Position numbers and translations under genes: made by a program. The notes under the pieces are model-generated. The model made no database searches. It was not told where the DNA came from and saw nothing but the letters and a program-made list of their open reading frames with translations. From positions 1 through 10,000 of the forward strand of contig NW_013654693.1 of NCBI RefSeq assembly GCF_000499385.1: a stretch of DNA of 10,000 nt, written 5' to 3'. The DNA comes from Eimeria necatrix. Taxonomy: Eukaryota; Apicomplexa; Conoidasida; Eucoccidiorida; Eimeriidae. Below, piece by piece: positions 1 to 6,849 of this stretch; the first letter of the stretch is position 1, and the number at the start of each line of letters is the position of its first letter.

Positions 1-3
1 TAT

Positions 4-58
<55 letters not shown>

Positions 59-60
59 TT
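1..60. repeat. TTTA tetranucleotide repeat, probable 3' end of an intron
   Basis: About 15 copies of TTTA run from the window edge and finish in TTCAG at 59-63. On the plus strand this is a T-rich tract followed by a 3' splice site, directly before an open coding segment. The intron's 5' end lies outside the window. Confidence 0.85.
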
Positions 61-63
61 CAG

Positions 64-192
64 GTTTGTTTGAGTCTCTTGAAGGAAAATTCGGAAACTT
101 GGCAAAGAATTTCCGACAGTGAAATGGACTGGAGAGAAATCTCCCAAGTCAACAAGTGCAGCAAATACCGATGTGCCACTCCCCCCATGTAA
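64..192 (+). CDS. Terminal exon of a plus-strand gene, family not recognised
   Basis: After the acceptor TTATTCAG at 57-63, one frame is open for 42 codons and ends in TAA at 190-192. It begins VCLSLLKENSETW, continues through SEMDWREISQVNKC and ends with KYRCATPPM. The composition is mixed and protein-like (Trp, Cys, Asp/Glu, Lys), quite unlike the homopolymer frames elsewhere. The exon enters in phase 0 if the acceptor is right. The stop codon is also the first three bases of the telomere-type array, so the repeat defines the C terminus. Upstream exons are outside the window. No domain is recognised in so short a tail. The reading rests on the splice signal plus codon content; the alternative is chance openness. 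Confidence 0.6.
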   Translation, partial: VCLSLLKENSETWQRISDSEMDWREISQVNKCSKYRCATPPM

Positions 193-240
193 ACCCTAAA
201 CCCTAAACCCTAAACCCTAAACCCTAAACGCTAAACCCTA
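190..240 (+). repeat. Telomere-type repeat array, AAACCCT orientation
   Basis: About six consecutive TAAACCC units, then a degenerate copy (AAACGCT). From 241 to 300 the units decay into related pieces such as CCCTAGCAA and GCCTAGCAAA. The array is internal and short, so it is not a chromosome end. Seven-base units put a stop in every plus frame (TAA) and every minus frame (TAG). Confidence 0.9.
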
Positions 241-353
241 GTAAGCCCTAGCAGCCCTAGCAAACCCTAGGAAAGCCTAGCAAAGCCTGGTAAACCCTCG
301 ACGCGGAACTGAGTCGATTGGAAGCAAATTAGCCCACTCGACGACAAATTTGC

Positions 354-398
354 TAAACCCTAAACCCTAAACCCTAAACCCTAAACCCTAAACCCTAG
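354..398 (+). repeat. Telomere-type repeat array, AAACCCT orientation
   Basis: About six TAAACCC units. The left flank carries GACAAATTTGC at 343-353, an 11-mer that recurs beside the array at 6934. To the right, 399-469 is an unusually GC-rich stretch without repeats or a convincing reading frame. Confidence 0.9.
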
Positions 399-469
399 AC
401 CCTGGGTCACAAACCCCAGGCGCCGAGCCCCGCGCTCCCCTGTGGAGGCCCTCCCCTGGGGCCCCCAGC

Positions 470-512
470 AAACCCTAAACCCTAAACCCTAAACCCTAAA
501 CCCTAAACCCTA
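470..512 (+). repeat. Telomere-type repeat array, AAACCCT orientation
   Basis: Six AAACCCT units following the GC-rich stretch. This is the last array of this orientation before the repeat strand flips at 571. Bases 513-570 are unique, with no convincing gene. Confidence 0.9.
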
Positions 513-570
513 GAATCTGCAGTTGTTTAGTTGGCGCAGCCAAAGCGGCGCCCCAAGGAGCAATGGGAGC

Positions 571-621
571 GTTTAGGGTTTAGCGAGGGTTTAGCGAGGG
601 TTTAGCGAGGGTTTAGGGTTT
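571..621 (+). repeat. Telomere-type repeat, TTTAGGG orientation, with an 11-bp variant unit
   Basis: Normal TTTAGGG units flank three copies of the longer unit TTTAGCGAGGG, which looks like a heptamer with CGAG inserted. It is the opposite strand orientation to the three arrays on its left. Confidence 0.85.
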
Positions 622-719
622 GTATTTGTTAATAAAAGAACTCCAACGAAATTCAAAATTATTATTTCCCGGAATGAAACAAATCGACTCCGAAACCCTC
701 AAGTTTTTTTCGCTGTCTG
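622..719. other. Unique spacer between telomere-type arrays
   Basis: AT-leaning unique sequence between two TTTAGGG blocks. I see no supported exon, RNA gene or regulatory site in it. Confidence 0.4.
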
Positions 720-811
720 TAGGGTTTAGGGTTTAGGGTTTAGGGCTTAGGGTTTTAGGGTTTAGGGTTTTTTTAGGGTTTAGGGTTTTTTTAGGGTTTA
801 GGGTTTAGGGT
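720..811 (+). repeat. Telomere-type repeat, TTTAGGG orientation, with T-expanded units
   Basis: TTTAGGG units mixed with variants: one TTAGGGC, one TTTTAGGG, and two spacers where the T run grows to seven. The block TTTAGGGTTTAGGG plus extra T's is itself repeated. A short unique spacer, 812-838, separates it from the CAG block. Confidence 0.9.
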
Positions 812-838
812 CTTCTGTCGATTCGAATAGCGCTGACG

Positions 839-875
<37 letters not shown>

Positions 876-934
876 CAGAAGCTACTGCATCAGAAGTAGT
901 ACCACACACAAAAACAGCAGCAGCATGGGCAAAT

Positions 935-987
<53 letters not shown>

Positions 988-1244
988 TACAACATACTAG
1001 CAACAGCGACACCAGAAACAGCAGCAGCAATAGCAATAGCAACAGCAGCAACAGTAGCAACGGCAGCAGCAGCAACAGCAGCAGCAGCAACAGCAGCAGC
1101 AGCAACAGCAACAGTAGCAACGGCAGCAGCAGCAACAGCAGCAGCAGCAACAGCAGCAGCAGCAACAGCAGCAGCAGCAACAGCAGCAGCAGCAACAGCA
1201 GCAGCGGGAAAATAAGAATCAAACTGCCAGTGAAATGTTGGGGG
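839..1244. repeat. CAG/CAA triplet block with 15-bp higher-order units
   Basis: Starts with about a dozen CAG, contains an uninterrupted run of about 17 CAG near 935-985, then long tandem blocks in which four CAG are punctuated by one CAA (15-bp units, roughly 1060-1205). Frames are open on both strands because CAG and CAA give no stops, but they encode only runs of Ala, Ser/Asn, Gln or Leu with no mixed segment. I regard it as non-coding or 3' flank of the minus-strand gene that ends at 1447 or 1245. Confidence 0.7.
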
Positions 1245-1356
1245 TTAGTCATTTGTTGCTGTAGCAGCAGGCGCAGCAGCTCCTGCTGCGGCTGCTGCTG
1301 CTGCTGCTGCAGCAGCTGTTGCTGCTGCTGCGGCTGGCGCTGCTTGCTGGTACTCC
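1245..1356 (-). CDS. Alternative terminal exon of the homopolymer-rich gene
   Basis: The preceding frame stops at TAA 1449-1447, but that TAA sits inside a good splice donor (AAGA|GTAAAT, donor at 1450). Downstream on the minus strand is a strong acceptor, TTTCCCCTTTAG ending at 1357. The resulting 94-nt intron joins in phase (GA + G gives Glu) and the new exon reads EYQQAAPAAAAATA at its start, then an Ala-rich tail ending in ATATND and TAA at 1247-1245, 36 complete residues. Both endings are plausible. The intron itself contains CAG runs, as introns of the neighbouring TBC gene do. Transcript data would decide. Confidence 0.4.
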
Positions 1357-1446
1357 CTAAAGGGGAAACGGCACAGCAGCAGCAGCAGCAGTTGCTGCTG
1401 CTGCTGCTGCTGCTGCTGCATTGCTTGCTAAAGTGGTTCGGTAAAT

Positions 1447-1594
1447 TTACTCTTGAGGCGCTGCTGCAGGTTGCTGCTGCTCTTGTGCCTGCTGCTGCTG
1501 CGGCTCCTGCTGCTGCTGCTGCTGCTGCGGCTGCTCCTGTGGCTGCTGCGGCTGCTCCTGTGGCTGCTGCGGCTGCGGTGGCGGCGGTGGTGGT

Positions 1595-1627
<33 letters not shown>

Positions 1628-1689
1628 GGCTGCTGCTGCGGCTGCTGCTGCGGCTGCGGCTGCGGCGGCTGCGGCTGTGGCGGCGCTAA

Positions 1690-1738
<49 letters not shown>

Positions 1739-1817
1739 GGAAGATGTAGAGAGAAAGGGATGGCATCTGCTTCGGAGGCTGCCTTGACAATAGCAAGGCT
1801 GCTGCTGCTGCCGCTGC

Positions 1818-1870
<53 letters not shown>

Positions 1871-2640
1871 ATGATGGGGAATTCTTTGGGAAGTTTCGCA
1901 GCAGCAGCAGCACATGCTTCATGTGCTGTTTCTCCTGCTGCAACAACGCCGAAGCTGCTGAGAGCAGCAGCAGCAGACTGCGCTGCTGCACTGTTTGCTG
2001 CTTCCGCATTGCTGCTTTGATCGTCAGCAGCAGCAGCAGCAGCAGCAGCAGGGTTTGCAGCAGCAGCATCAGCAGCAGGCGCTGCTGCGGGCACAGGTAT
2101 AGAGCCCTCGTTCGGTGCTGCAGCATCTGTTGCTGCAGCAGCATCTTTTGCTGCAGCAGCATCTTTTGCTGCAGCAGCATCTGTTGCTGCAGCAGCATCA
2201 GGCGCTGCAGCAGCATCTGTTGCTGCAGCAGCATCAGGTGCTGCTGCTGCAGCATCAGGTGCTGCTGCTGCAGCATCTCCACTAGGCGAGGATTCGTTTG
2301 CTGCTGCTTCTGGCGCAGCAGCAGCAGCATCAGCAGCAGCTGGCTGCGGGTCGTCCGTCAGCTGCACTGCTGCTGCTGCTGCTGCTGCTTCTTCCTGCGC
2401 GTCTTGGGCCAGCTCAGCAGCAACTGCTGCTGCTGCTGCTGCTGCTGCAGCAGCAGATGTTGGCGGCGGGGAGGGCCCCGAAGCCAACACATTCTGCAGC
2501 AATTCGTCAACATCTCTTTGGACTTTTTGCTGCCTCCTGATTTGCTGCATTGCTGCTGCTGCTGCTGCTGCTCCCAGGCGCAGCCGCAGCTGCTGCCGCA
2601 GCTGCTGCTGCATCTGGCTTCCCATTTCAATAAACGCCGG

Positions 2641-2676
<36 letters not shown>

Positions 2677-2785
2677 TGCTGCTGCCTGGTTGTGCCCAAC
2701 TTGCAGCTGGGAAGGAGTGGCTGCTGCGGACAGGAGAGCAGCAGCAGCAGGACCAGGAGCAGCATTAGCTGCTGCAGCTTCAGGC

Positions 2786-2829
<44 letters not shown>

Positions 2830-2898
2830 CAGCTCCACGCCGCATGCAGTGGCAATGCTGCTGCAGGCATTTTCTGTCAATTTGATAGTGACGGTTCC
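1447..2898 (-). CDS. Large 3' exon of a homopolymer-repeat (Ala/Gln/Ser/Pro) protein
   Basis: On the minus strand an AT-rich intron ends in TTTTCAG at 2899, and one frame is then open for 483 codons to TAA at 1449-1447. It starts GTVTIKLTENACSSIATACG, a normal-looking sequence, then alternates Ala runs, Gln runs, an 18-residue Ser run near residue 335, and a C-terminal part of Gln and Pro runs ending QQQPAAAPQE. Mixed segments such as LAIVKAASEADAIPFSLHLP occur only in this frame, which is why it is preferred over the five competing open frames. A six-residue tandem repeat (Asp, four Ala, then Thr/Pro/Lys) lies in the middle. No catalytic domain is recognised. Poly-residue runs from CAG repeats are a known trait of Eimeria proteins. 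Function unknown. The exon may continue through a spliced tail at 1356-1245. Confidence 0.65.
2116..2279 (-). repeat. 18-bp coding tandem repeat (D-A4/5-[TPK])
   Basis: On the plus strand the core is GCTGCAGCAGCATCTTTT, about nine units with substitutions in the last triplets. On the minus strand each unit reads Asp, four or five Ala, then Thr, Pro or Lys. Ala is written with a mixture of GCT and GCA, creating a CTGCAG palindrome in most units. Confidence 0.8.
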
Positions 2899-2903
2899 CT
2901 GAA

Positions 2904-2934
<31 letters not shown>

Positions 2935-3054
2935 TAAATAAAAATAAAAATAAATAAAAATAAAAATAAATAAATAAAATAAAAATTAAAATAAAATAAT
3001 AATATTTGATGCTGCTGCTTCGCTTCATTCATTCAATGTGTGCAGCAGCAGCAC
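2899..3054 (-). other. Probable AT-rich intron of the homopolymer-rich gene
   Basis: The minus strand shows a consensus-like donor CTTTAG|GTGCTG at 3054-3053 and an acceptor TTATTTTCAG ending at 2899, with tandem TTTTATTTTTA-type repeats between (about 2902-3003). The donor leaves phase 2 in the Ala frame, while the downstream exon expects phase 0. Either the true donor differs or the upstream frame is wrong. Confidence 0.5.
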
Positions 3055-3224
3055 CTAAAGCAGCAGCAGCTAGCAGCAACACGAACAGCAGCAGACGCGT
3101 CAAAAGCAGCAGCAGCAGCAGCAGCAGCAGCTACAGCCGCAACAGCAGCACGAACAGCAGCAGCAGCAGCAGCAAAAGCAGCAGCAAAAGCAGCAGCAGC
3201 AGCTACAGCCGCGAAAGCAGCACG

Positions 3225-3271
<47 letters not shown>

Positions 3272-3451
3272 GACTTGCCGCAGCATCCGCGAAGAAGGCC
3301 GTGCTGCTGTTGAACTTGTCTTCGTTTCCAAAGACAGAACAAACGAGAGCAGCAGCAGCAGACTGGCAGCTGCAGCCCTCAGCTCGAAGGGCGTAGCTTT
3401 TTGCTGCTGCTTCCAGCGCCTCTGCAGCAGCAAACAAATCCACACAGTTTG
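3055..3451 (-). CDS. Middle coding segment of the homopolymer-rich gene
   Basis: After a possible acceptor CTCACTGCAG ending at 3452, one minus frame reads NCVDLFAAAEALEAAAKSYA, then ALRAEGCSCQSAAAALVCSV, then FGNEDKFNSSTAFFADAAAS before a long Ala region. That region holds an imprecise internal repeat (AAVRAAFAAV..., AAVRAAVAAV..., AAVRVAAS). The mixed part is convincingly protein-like. In this strand the triplet is CTG, read as GCT for Ala, whereas in the downstream exon the triplet is CAG. Upstream, between 3452 and about 3620, a different frame looks coding (SQPAAAVTKPAAASASF), so an intron, a frameshift or an assembly error in the triplet runs separates the two. No known domain recognised. 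Confidence 0.5.
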
Positions 3452-3739
3452 CTGCAGTGAGCAGCAGCTGCTGCAGCAGCACGGGCAGCAACGCAGGCAG
3501 CTGCAAGCGCAGCAGCAGCAGCAGCAGCAGCGACAGCAGCAGCAGCAGCAGCAGCAAAAGAGGCAGAAGCAGCAGCAGGCTTAGTCACCGCAGCAGCAGG
3601 CTGGGAGACTCCACGAGCAGCAGCACCACAATCACACAAGCAGCAGCAGCAGCAGCGACAGCAGCAGCAGCAGCAGCAGCAGTAGCAGCAGCAACACAGG
3701 AGGCAGCAGCAGCAGAGGCAGCAACAGCAACAGCAACAC

Positions 3740-3771
<32 letters not shown>

Positions 3772-3855
3772 GCAACAGCAACACCGCAACGTAGCAGCAG
3801 GTACAAATCAGCTGCCGCAGCACCACAGTGACAACGGCAGGAGAAGCAGCACCAC
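3452..3855 (-). other. Unresolved segment of the homopolymer-rich gene, frame uncertain
   Basis: Near-continuous CAG runs on the plus strand leave several minus frames open. Part of it (about 3452-3620) carries SQPAAAVTKPAAASASF in one frame. The frame continuing from the upstream Q-rich segment instead reaches a stop at 3585. Splice donors available near 3855 (GC|GTGGTG) and 3910 (AACG|GTGGGC) allow more than one join. Coding is likely for some of it, but I cannot set the boundaries. Confidence 0.35.
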
Positions 3856-3858
3856 GCA

Positions 3859-3901
<43 letters not shown>

Positions 3902-3977
3902 CCTTTGCTGCAGCTGCTTCACTAAGTAGCCCACCGTTGCCTCCGCATGCACTCAAGTCCAGATCACACTGGCCGCC

Positions 3978-4029
<52 letters not shown>

Positions 4030-4248
4030 AGCTGAATGGGGGGAGGCTGGTTGGACTCCTGCTGCGCGTCAGGGGCAGGAAGCTGTTGCTGCTGCGGCTG
4101 CTGCTCCTGCTGCTGCTCCTGCTGCTCCTGCTGCTGCTGCAGTTCGCGGAGAGTCTGCAGCAGCTCTTGCCTGCGTTGCTGCTGCTGCTGCTGCTGCACG
4201 CCCTGCTGCCAGGGCATCAAGTTCTGCGTGCTGACGGGCCCCGCGTCC

Positions 4249-4302
<54 letters not shown>

Positions 4303-4541
4303 AGCAGCAGCATGTCCCGCTCCAGCTTCTTGAACTTGGCATCTGCTGCAGCACTTTCTTCTCCTTTCAGTGAAGACAAAACCACTTGAGGAATTGTTTG
4401 AGGGGCTGTGGGGGGTACAGCCGAAGGGGCATTTAGCTGCGGCAGGGGGGCCCCCGGGGGGCCCCCCAGGGGCACTGCGAGGGGCCCCAGTGCTGCAGCA
4501 GGCGGCTCGTCTTGCTGCTGCAGCAGCAGCAGCTGCTGCGC

Positions 4542-4580
<39 letters not shown>

Positions 4581-5023
4581 AAGCAGCTGCTGCTGCTGCA
4601 GCGCAGCCCCGCTCGCCAGCAAACTTGCAGACACGCCGCCGTCAACTGCCTGTACACCTGAGAAGCCAAGCGCCGCCGGCCCTGCTGCTGCTGCTGCTGC
4701 TGCTGCTGCAGCAGGAGCTGCTGCTGCAGCAAACGGAACAGCAGCAGCGCGCAAACCTGCAGGCGGCTGCGCAGCCAGCTGCAGATCTATTGCTGCTTTC
4801 TGCGCCTCCAAAAGAGCCAAATTGGCCCTGTCCACTTCGCTTTGCTGCTGCAGCAACTGCTGCTGCTGCTGCTGCTGCAGTTGCTGCTGCAGCTGCTGCT
4901 GCTGCAGCACTTGCTGCTGCTGCTGCAGCTGCTGCTGCTGCAGCACTTGCTGCTGCAGCTGCAGCAGATCGGGCTGCAGCTGCGGAGCCGCGAGTGTCAG
5001 CGCCGGCGCCTCCGGCTGCAGCA

Positions 5024-5055
<32 letters not shown>

Positions 5056-5165
5056 ACCTGATAATTCAGCTGCAGCAAAGAAGCCCCTGAAAGCCCTGCG
5101 GGCACAGCCATTGCCTTGGCCTCTTCGAAAGACTCTGTGGGTGGCACTGAATCATTGAATGTCTT

Positions 5166-5207
<42 letters not shown>
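3856..5207 (-). CDS. Gln-rich N-terminal/central segment of the homopolymer-rich gene
   Basis: The minus strand has an acceptor ACTTCCCACTTGCAG ending at 5208, then a frame that stays open for over 400 codons. It encodes a Gln run, then KTFNDSVPPTESFEEAKAMA, then alternating Gln runs and mixed blocks: SEVDRANLALLEAQKAAIDL, DEPPAAALGPLAVPLGGPPG, KGEESAAADAKFKKLERDML, RDAGPVSTQNLMPWQQG, and finally GGQCDLDLSACGGNGGLLSE followed by Ala. Several blocks (RRQELLQTLRELQQQQEQ) look helical or coiled-coil-like. The mixed blocks all fall in this one frame, which supports coding. There is no in-frame stop until 3585, but the last part beyond about 3856 loses its mixed character, so I end the segment at a possible donor. 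No enzyme or DNA-binding domain recognised. It may be a low-complexity scaffold or regulatory protein, but that is a guess. Confidence 0.6.
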
Positions 5208-5211
<4 letters not shown>

Positions 5212-5350
5212 AAGTGGGAAGTAGCAGCGGCAAGCTCCGGGCCCGTGTGTCAGCGTGGGGGGGGAAGCGCTGCAGGGCGACCTGGGTTTCTGGGCTCTAC
5301 ACATGCGAAATAAAAAAGGAAAAAGTGGAAAAAAAGGAAATAAAACTTAC
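5208..5350 (-). other. Intron (or two introns and a micro-exon) of the homopolymer-rich gene
   Basis: The donor AAAA|GTAAGT at 5350 is a perfect consensus match and the acceptor ending at 5208 has a good pyrimidine tract. Joined directly, phase 2 meets phase 0. A phase-consistent alternative uses an acceptor TGTAGAG ending at 5295, a tiny exon (residues PETQ) and a donor CAG|GTCGCC near 5281. Both are proposals. Confidence 0.4.
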
Positions 5351-5606
5351 TTTTCGGTTTCAGCAGCCGCCGGGGCGAGGGCTAGCCGGAGCAGTCGCGA
5401 GCAGCCGCAGAAGTTGAACGCGGAGAGTTGAGGTGGAAACCGCCCTCTAAAAGAGGAACGGGGGGGGAATACACATGAAAAACAAGAAAAGGAAGTAACT
5501 CGGAGAAAAGCTACCTTGAATTCGCATGTCAAGCAGCAAAGTTGTGCGAAAACGCACAGAAGACCAGCCCTGCGGAGAATCGATGCTGCGCTCCGCGGCG
5601 CGAGAT
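5351..5606 (-). CDS. Two candidate 5' exons of the homopolymer-rich gene
   Basis: Segment 5606-5515 follows a GCTGCAG acceptor and is open as SRAAERSIDSPQGWSSVRF then RTTLLLDMRIQ, ending at donor CAAG|GTAGCT. Segment 5444-5351 follows a T/C-rich tract ending TTTTAGAG and reads RFPPQLSAFNFCGCSRLLRL then ALAPAAAETE, ending at GTAAGT. They join in phase (phase 1 out, phase 1 in) across a 70-nt intron (5514-5445). Neither contains homopolymer runs. Support is splice-site and openness only; no family is recognised and the start codon is not located. Confidence 0.35.
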
Positions 5607-5996
5607 CTGCAGCCCTTCGAGGTTTCCGGGGAGAAAAATAAAAAAGAAATGAAAAGAACGGCGCCAAAGCCTCCAAAGCCGCGGGGAAAAGCCCTAAAAG
5701 AATGAAAAGCAAAATGAAGTGACTGCGGCAGTTCGTGAACGAACAGAGTCGACCAGCCGAGCTGCCTGTACACCTGAACTGCGAAACCTCCAAAACCGAA
5801 GATTCTCCGAATTTATTTCTCCTTTTGAACTTCCGACTTCGCAAAACTCCATTAAAATGTTTCTTCTTTTCTCCTGGCGAGTTGGAAGCGAAAAAAACGC
5901 GGCTGGCCCCGCTTCCTGAGCTCGGCTTGCGCCCGCGCCGCGGCCGCCGCGCCCTGGAATCTGACGGAGTAAGAATGAGAAAAGCGGAAATTATCT
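5607..5996. other. Sequence without a firm gene
   Basis: Unique sequence of mixed composition. On the minus strand an acceptor-like CTTACTCCGTCAG near 5966 precedes a basic, Ala-rich open stretch (AAAAARAQAELRKRGQP), and an acceptor-like CATTCTTTTAG near 5696 precedes AFPRGFGGFGA. These could be further upstream exons of the gene to the left, but I cannot chain them. A 92-residue plus-strand open frame at 5735-6013 has no supporting features. Confidence 0.3.
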
Positions 5997-6487
5997 TTAA
6001 TGGCGAAGTTTAAATATTAAATTCAAAATTAAATGAATCTGCTGCAGCAGCAGCAGCAGCTGCTGCTGCTGCTGCTCTTCGATTTGCTGCAGCAGCTGCT
6101 GCTGTTCAAATTCAAATTCTTCTTCGCCCACGAAGAGTGGCTCGGTGCTAAACCCCAAACCCTAAACCCTAAACCCTAAACCCTAAACCCTAAACCCTAA
6201 ACCCCGAAAACTGCCCTGGCTTGAAAGAAAGTCCTCCAGCGAGGCCTCCAAGTTGAGCAGCTTTCCAAAAGAAATAAAAAAGGAAATTCGAAAAAGAAAA
6301 CTAACATTTTCTGGTTTTGTTTCTTTTCTTCTTTAGAGAAACAAAAACTTGAAATGAAATTAAATTCAACTTCATCAAAAGCCTCAACCGCCAAACCCTA
6401 AACCCTAAACCCTAAACCCTAAACCCTTGCTGCTCCTTCGACTTGCTCTTGTCGCCATTCCGTCTTCATTTCTTTTCTAATTTGCAT
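5997..6487 (-). CDS. Small minus-strand gene or gene fragment split by telomere-type arrays
   Basis: Four coding-like segments lie in one strand. Segment 6487-6425 starts at ATG (upstream in-frame stop present) and reads MQIRKEMKTEWRQEQVEGAA then Arg. Segment 6397-6349 reads GLAVEAFDEVEFNFIS. Segment 6260 to about 6203 reads LLNLEASLEDFLSSQGSF or, in another frame, TAQLGGLAGGLSFKPGQ. Segment 6147-5997 reads TEPLFVGEEEFEFEQQQLL, then Gln/Leu runs, ending KLRH and TAA. The middle intron (6348-6261, 88 nt, U-rich) is normal. The other two gaps are AAACCCT arrays, and splicing them with GT/AG inside the repeat units can be made phase-consistent, but the introns would be only about 27 and 55 nt. 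Acidic, Gln/Leu-rich product; function unknown. It may be a broken gene. Confidence 0.45.
6148..6205 (+). repeat. Telomere-type repeat array between coding-like segments
   Basis: One AAACCCC variant, then about six AAACCCT units. On the minus strand every unit contains both GT and TTTAG, so the array supplies its own candidate donor and acceptor. The TTTAG at 6151-6148 directly precedes the TEPLFVGEEE segment. Confidence 0.85.
6393..6424 (+). repeat. Telomere-type repeat array between coding-like segments
   Basis: Four AAACCCT units plus a partial. It separates an ATG-initiated minus-strand segment from the GLAVEAFDEVEF segment. In the minus-strand frame of the first segment the second codon of the array is TAG. 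Confidence 0.85.
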
Positions 6488-6617
6488 TTCTTTATTTTAT
6501 TTTTTCCATTTTTCTCTTTTTTGAGTTAAATGAATTTATTTTTTTTTTCAATTCTGATAATTACATAAGACAAATCAGTCAACTTATTAAATGAATTTTG
6601 CCAAATAAATAATTAAC
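6488..6617. other. AT-rich upstream region
   Basis: T-rich and AT-rich DNA between the small minus-strand gene and the palindrome. It could hold that gene's promoter and 5' UTR, but I see no defined motif. Confidence 0.3.
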
Positions 6618-6703
6618 GAGTCAATAATTTAATTAATTAATTAATTAATTAATTAATTAATTAATTAATTAATTAATTAATTAATTAATTGAATTATTGA
6701 CTC
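6618..6703. repeat. 86-bp near-perfect palindrome with (AATT)15 core
   Basis: Left arm GAGTCAATAATT (6618-6629) is the reverse complement of AATTATTGACTC (6692-6703). Between them is a 60-bp run of AATT, itself self-complementary, with a single T/G mismatch pair at 6630/6691. The whole could form a long hairpin or cruciform. Confidence 0.9.
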
Positions 6704-6737
6704 ACTTCTAGTTGCAAACAAAGTAGCTGTTTCTTAT

Positions 6738-6790
6738 GGCTAGCTAGCTAGCTAGCTAGCTAGCTAGCCAGCCGGCTAGCTAGCTAGCTG
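6738..6790. repeat. GCTA tetranucleotide repeat
   Basis: About a dozen GCTA units with one CCAGCCG interruption. The unit GCTAGC is self-complementary. It runs directly into a CAG array. Confidence 0.9.
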
Positions 6791-6813
6791 CAGCAGCAAC
6801 AGCAGCAGCAGCG

Positions 6814-6849
<36 letters not shown>

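Noticed and set aside
190..811. A real chromosome end
   Set aside because: Arrays are short, internal, interrupted by unique DNA, occur in both orientations, and recur at 6148, 6393, 6934 and 7499.
933..1787. Plus-strand Gln/Ser/Asn/Ala open frame
   Set aside because: Reads CAG/CAA repeats then runs antisense to the minus-strand gene. No splice or start context and no mixed segment beyond a short stretch near 1210.
890..1915. 341-codon minus-strand open frame of Gln, Ala, Leu and Cys runs
   Set aside because: It arises from stop-free triplet repeats. It overlaps the better-supported frame of 1447-2898 and has almost no mixed-composition segment. Part of it (GSTSKQRQPQQQ) is an out-of-phase reading of the alternative terminal exon.
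2902..3003. Coding on the minus strand through the AAAATA tract (Phe/Ile/Leu/Tyr-rich frame)
   Set aside because: A T-rich tandem repeat ending in a clear TTTTCAG acceptor is better explained as an intron.
4370..5158. 262-codon plus-strand open frame
   Set aside because: Antisense to the Gln-rich segment, with Ala/Leu runs from the same triplets. The minus-strand frame carries the consistent set of mixed blocks and splice sites.
5735..6013. 92-codon plus-strand open frame
   Set aside because: Mixed composition but no acceptor, donor or initiation context, no recognised family, and it overlaps possible minus-strand exons.
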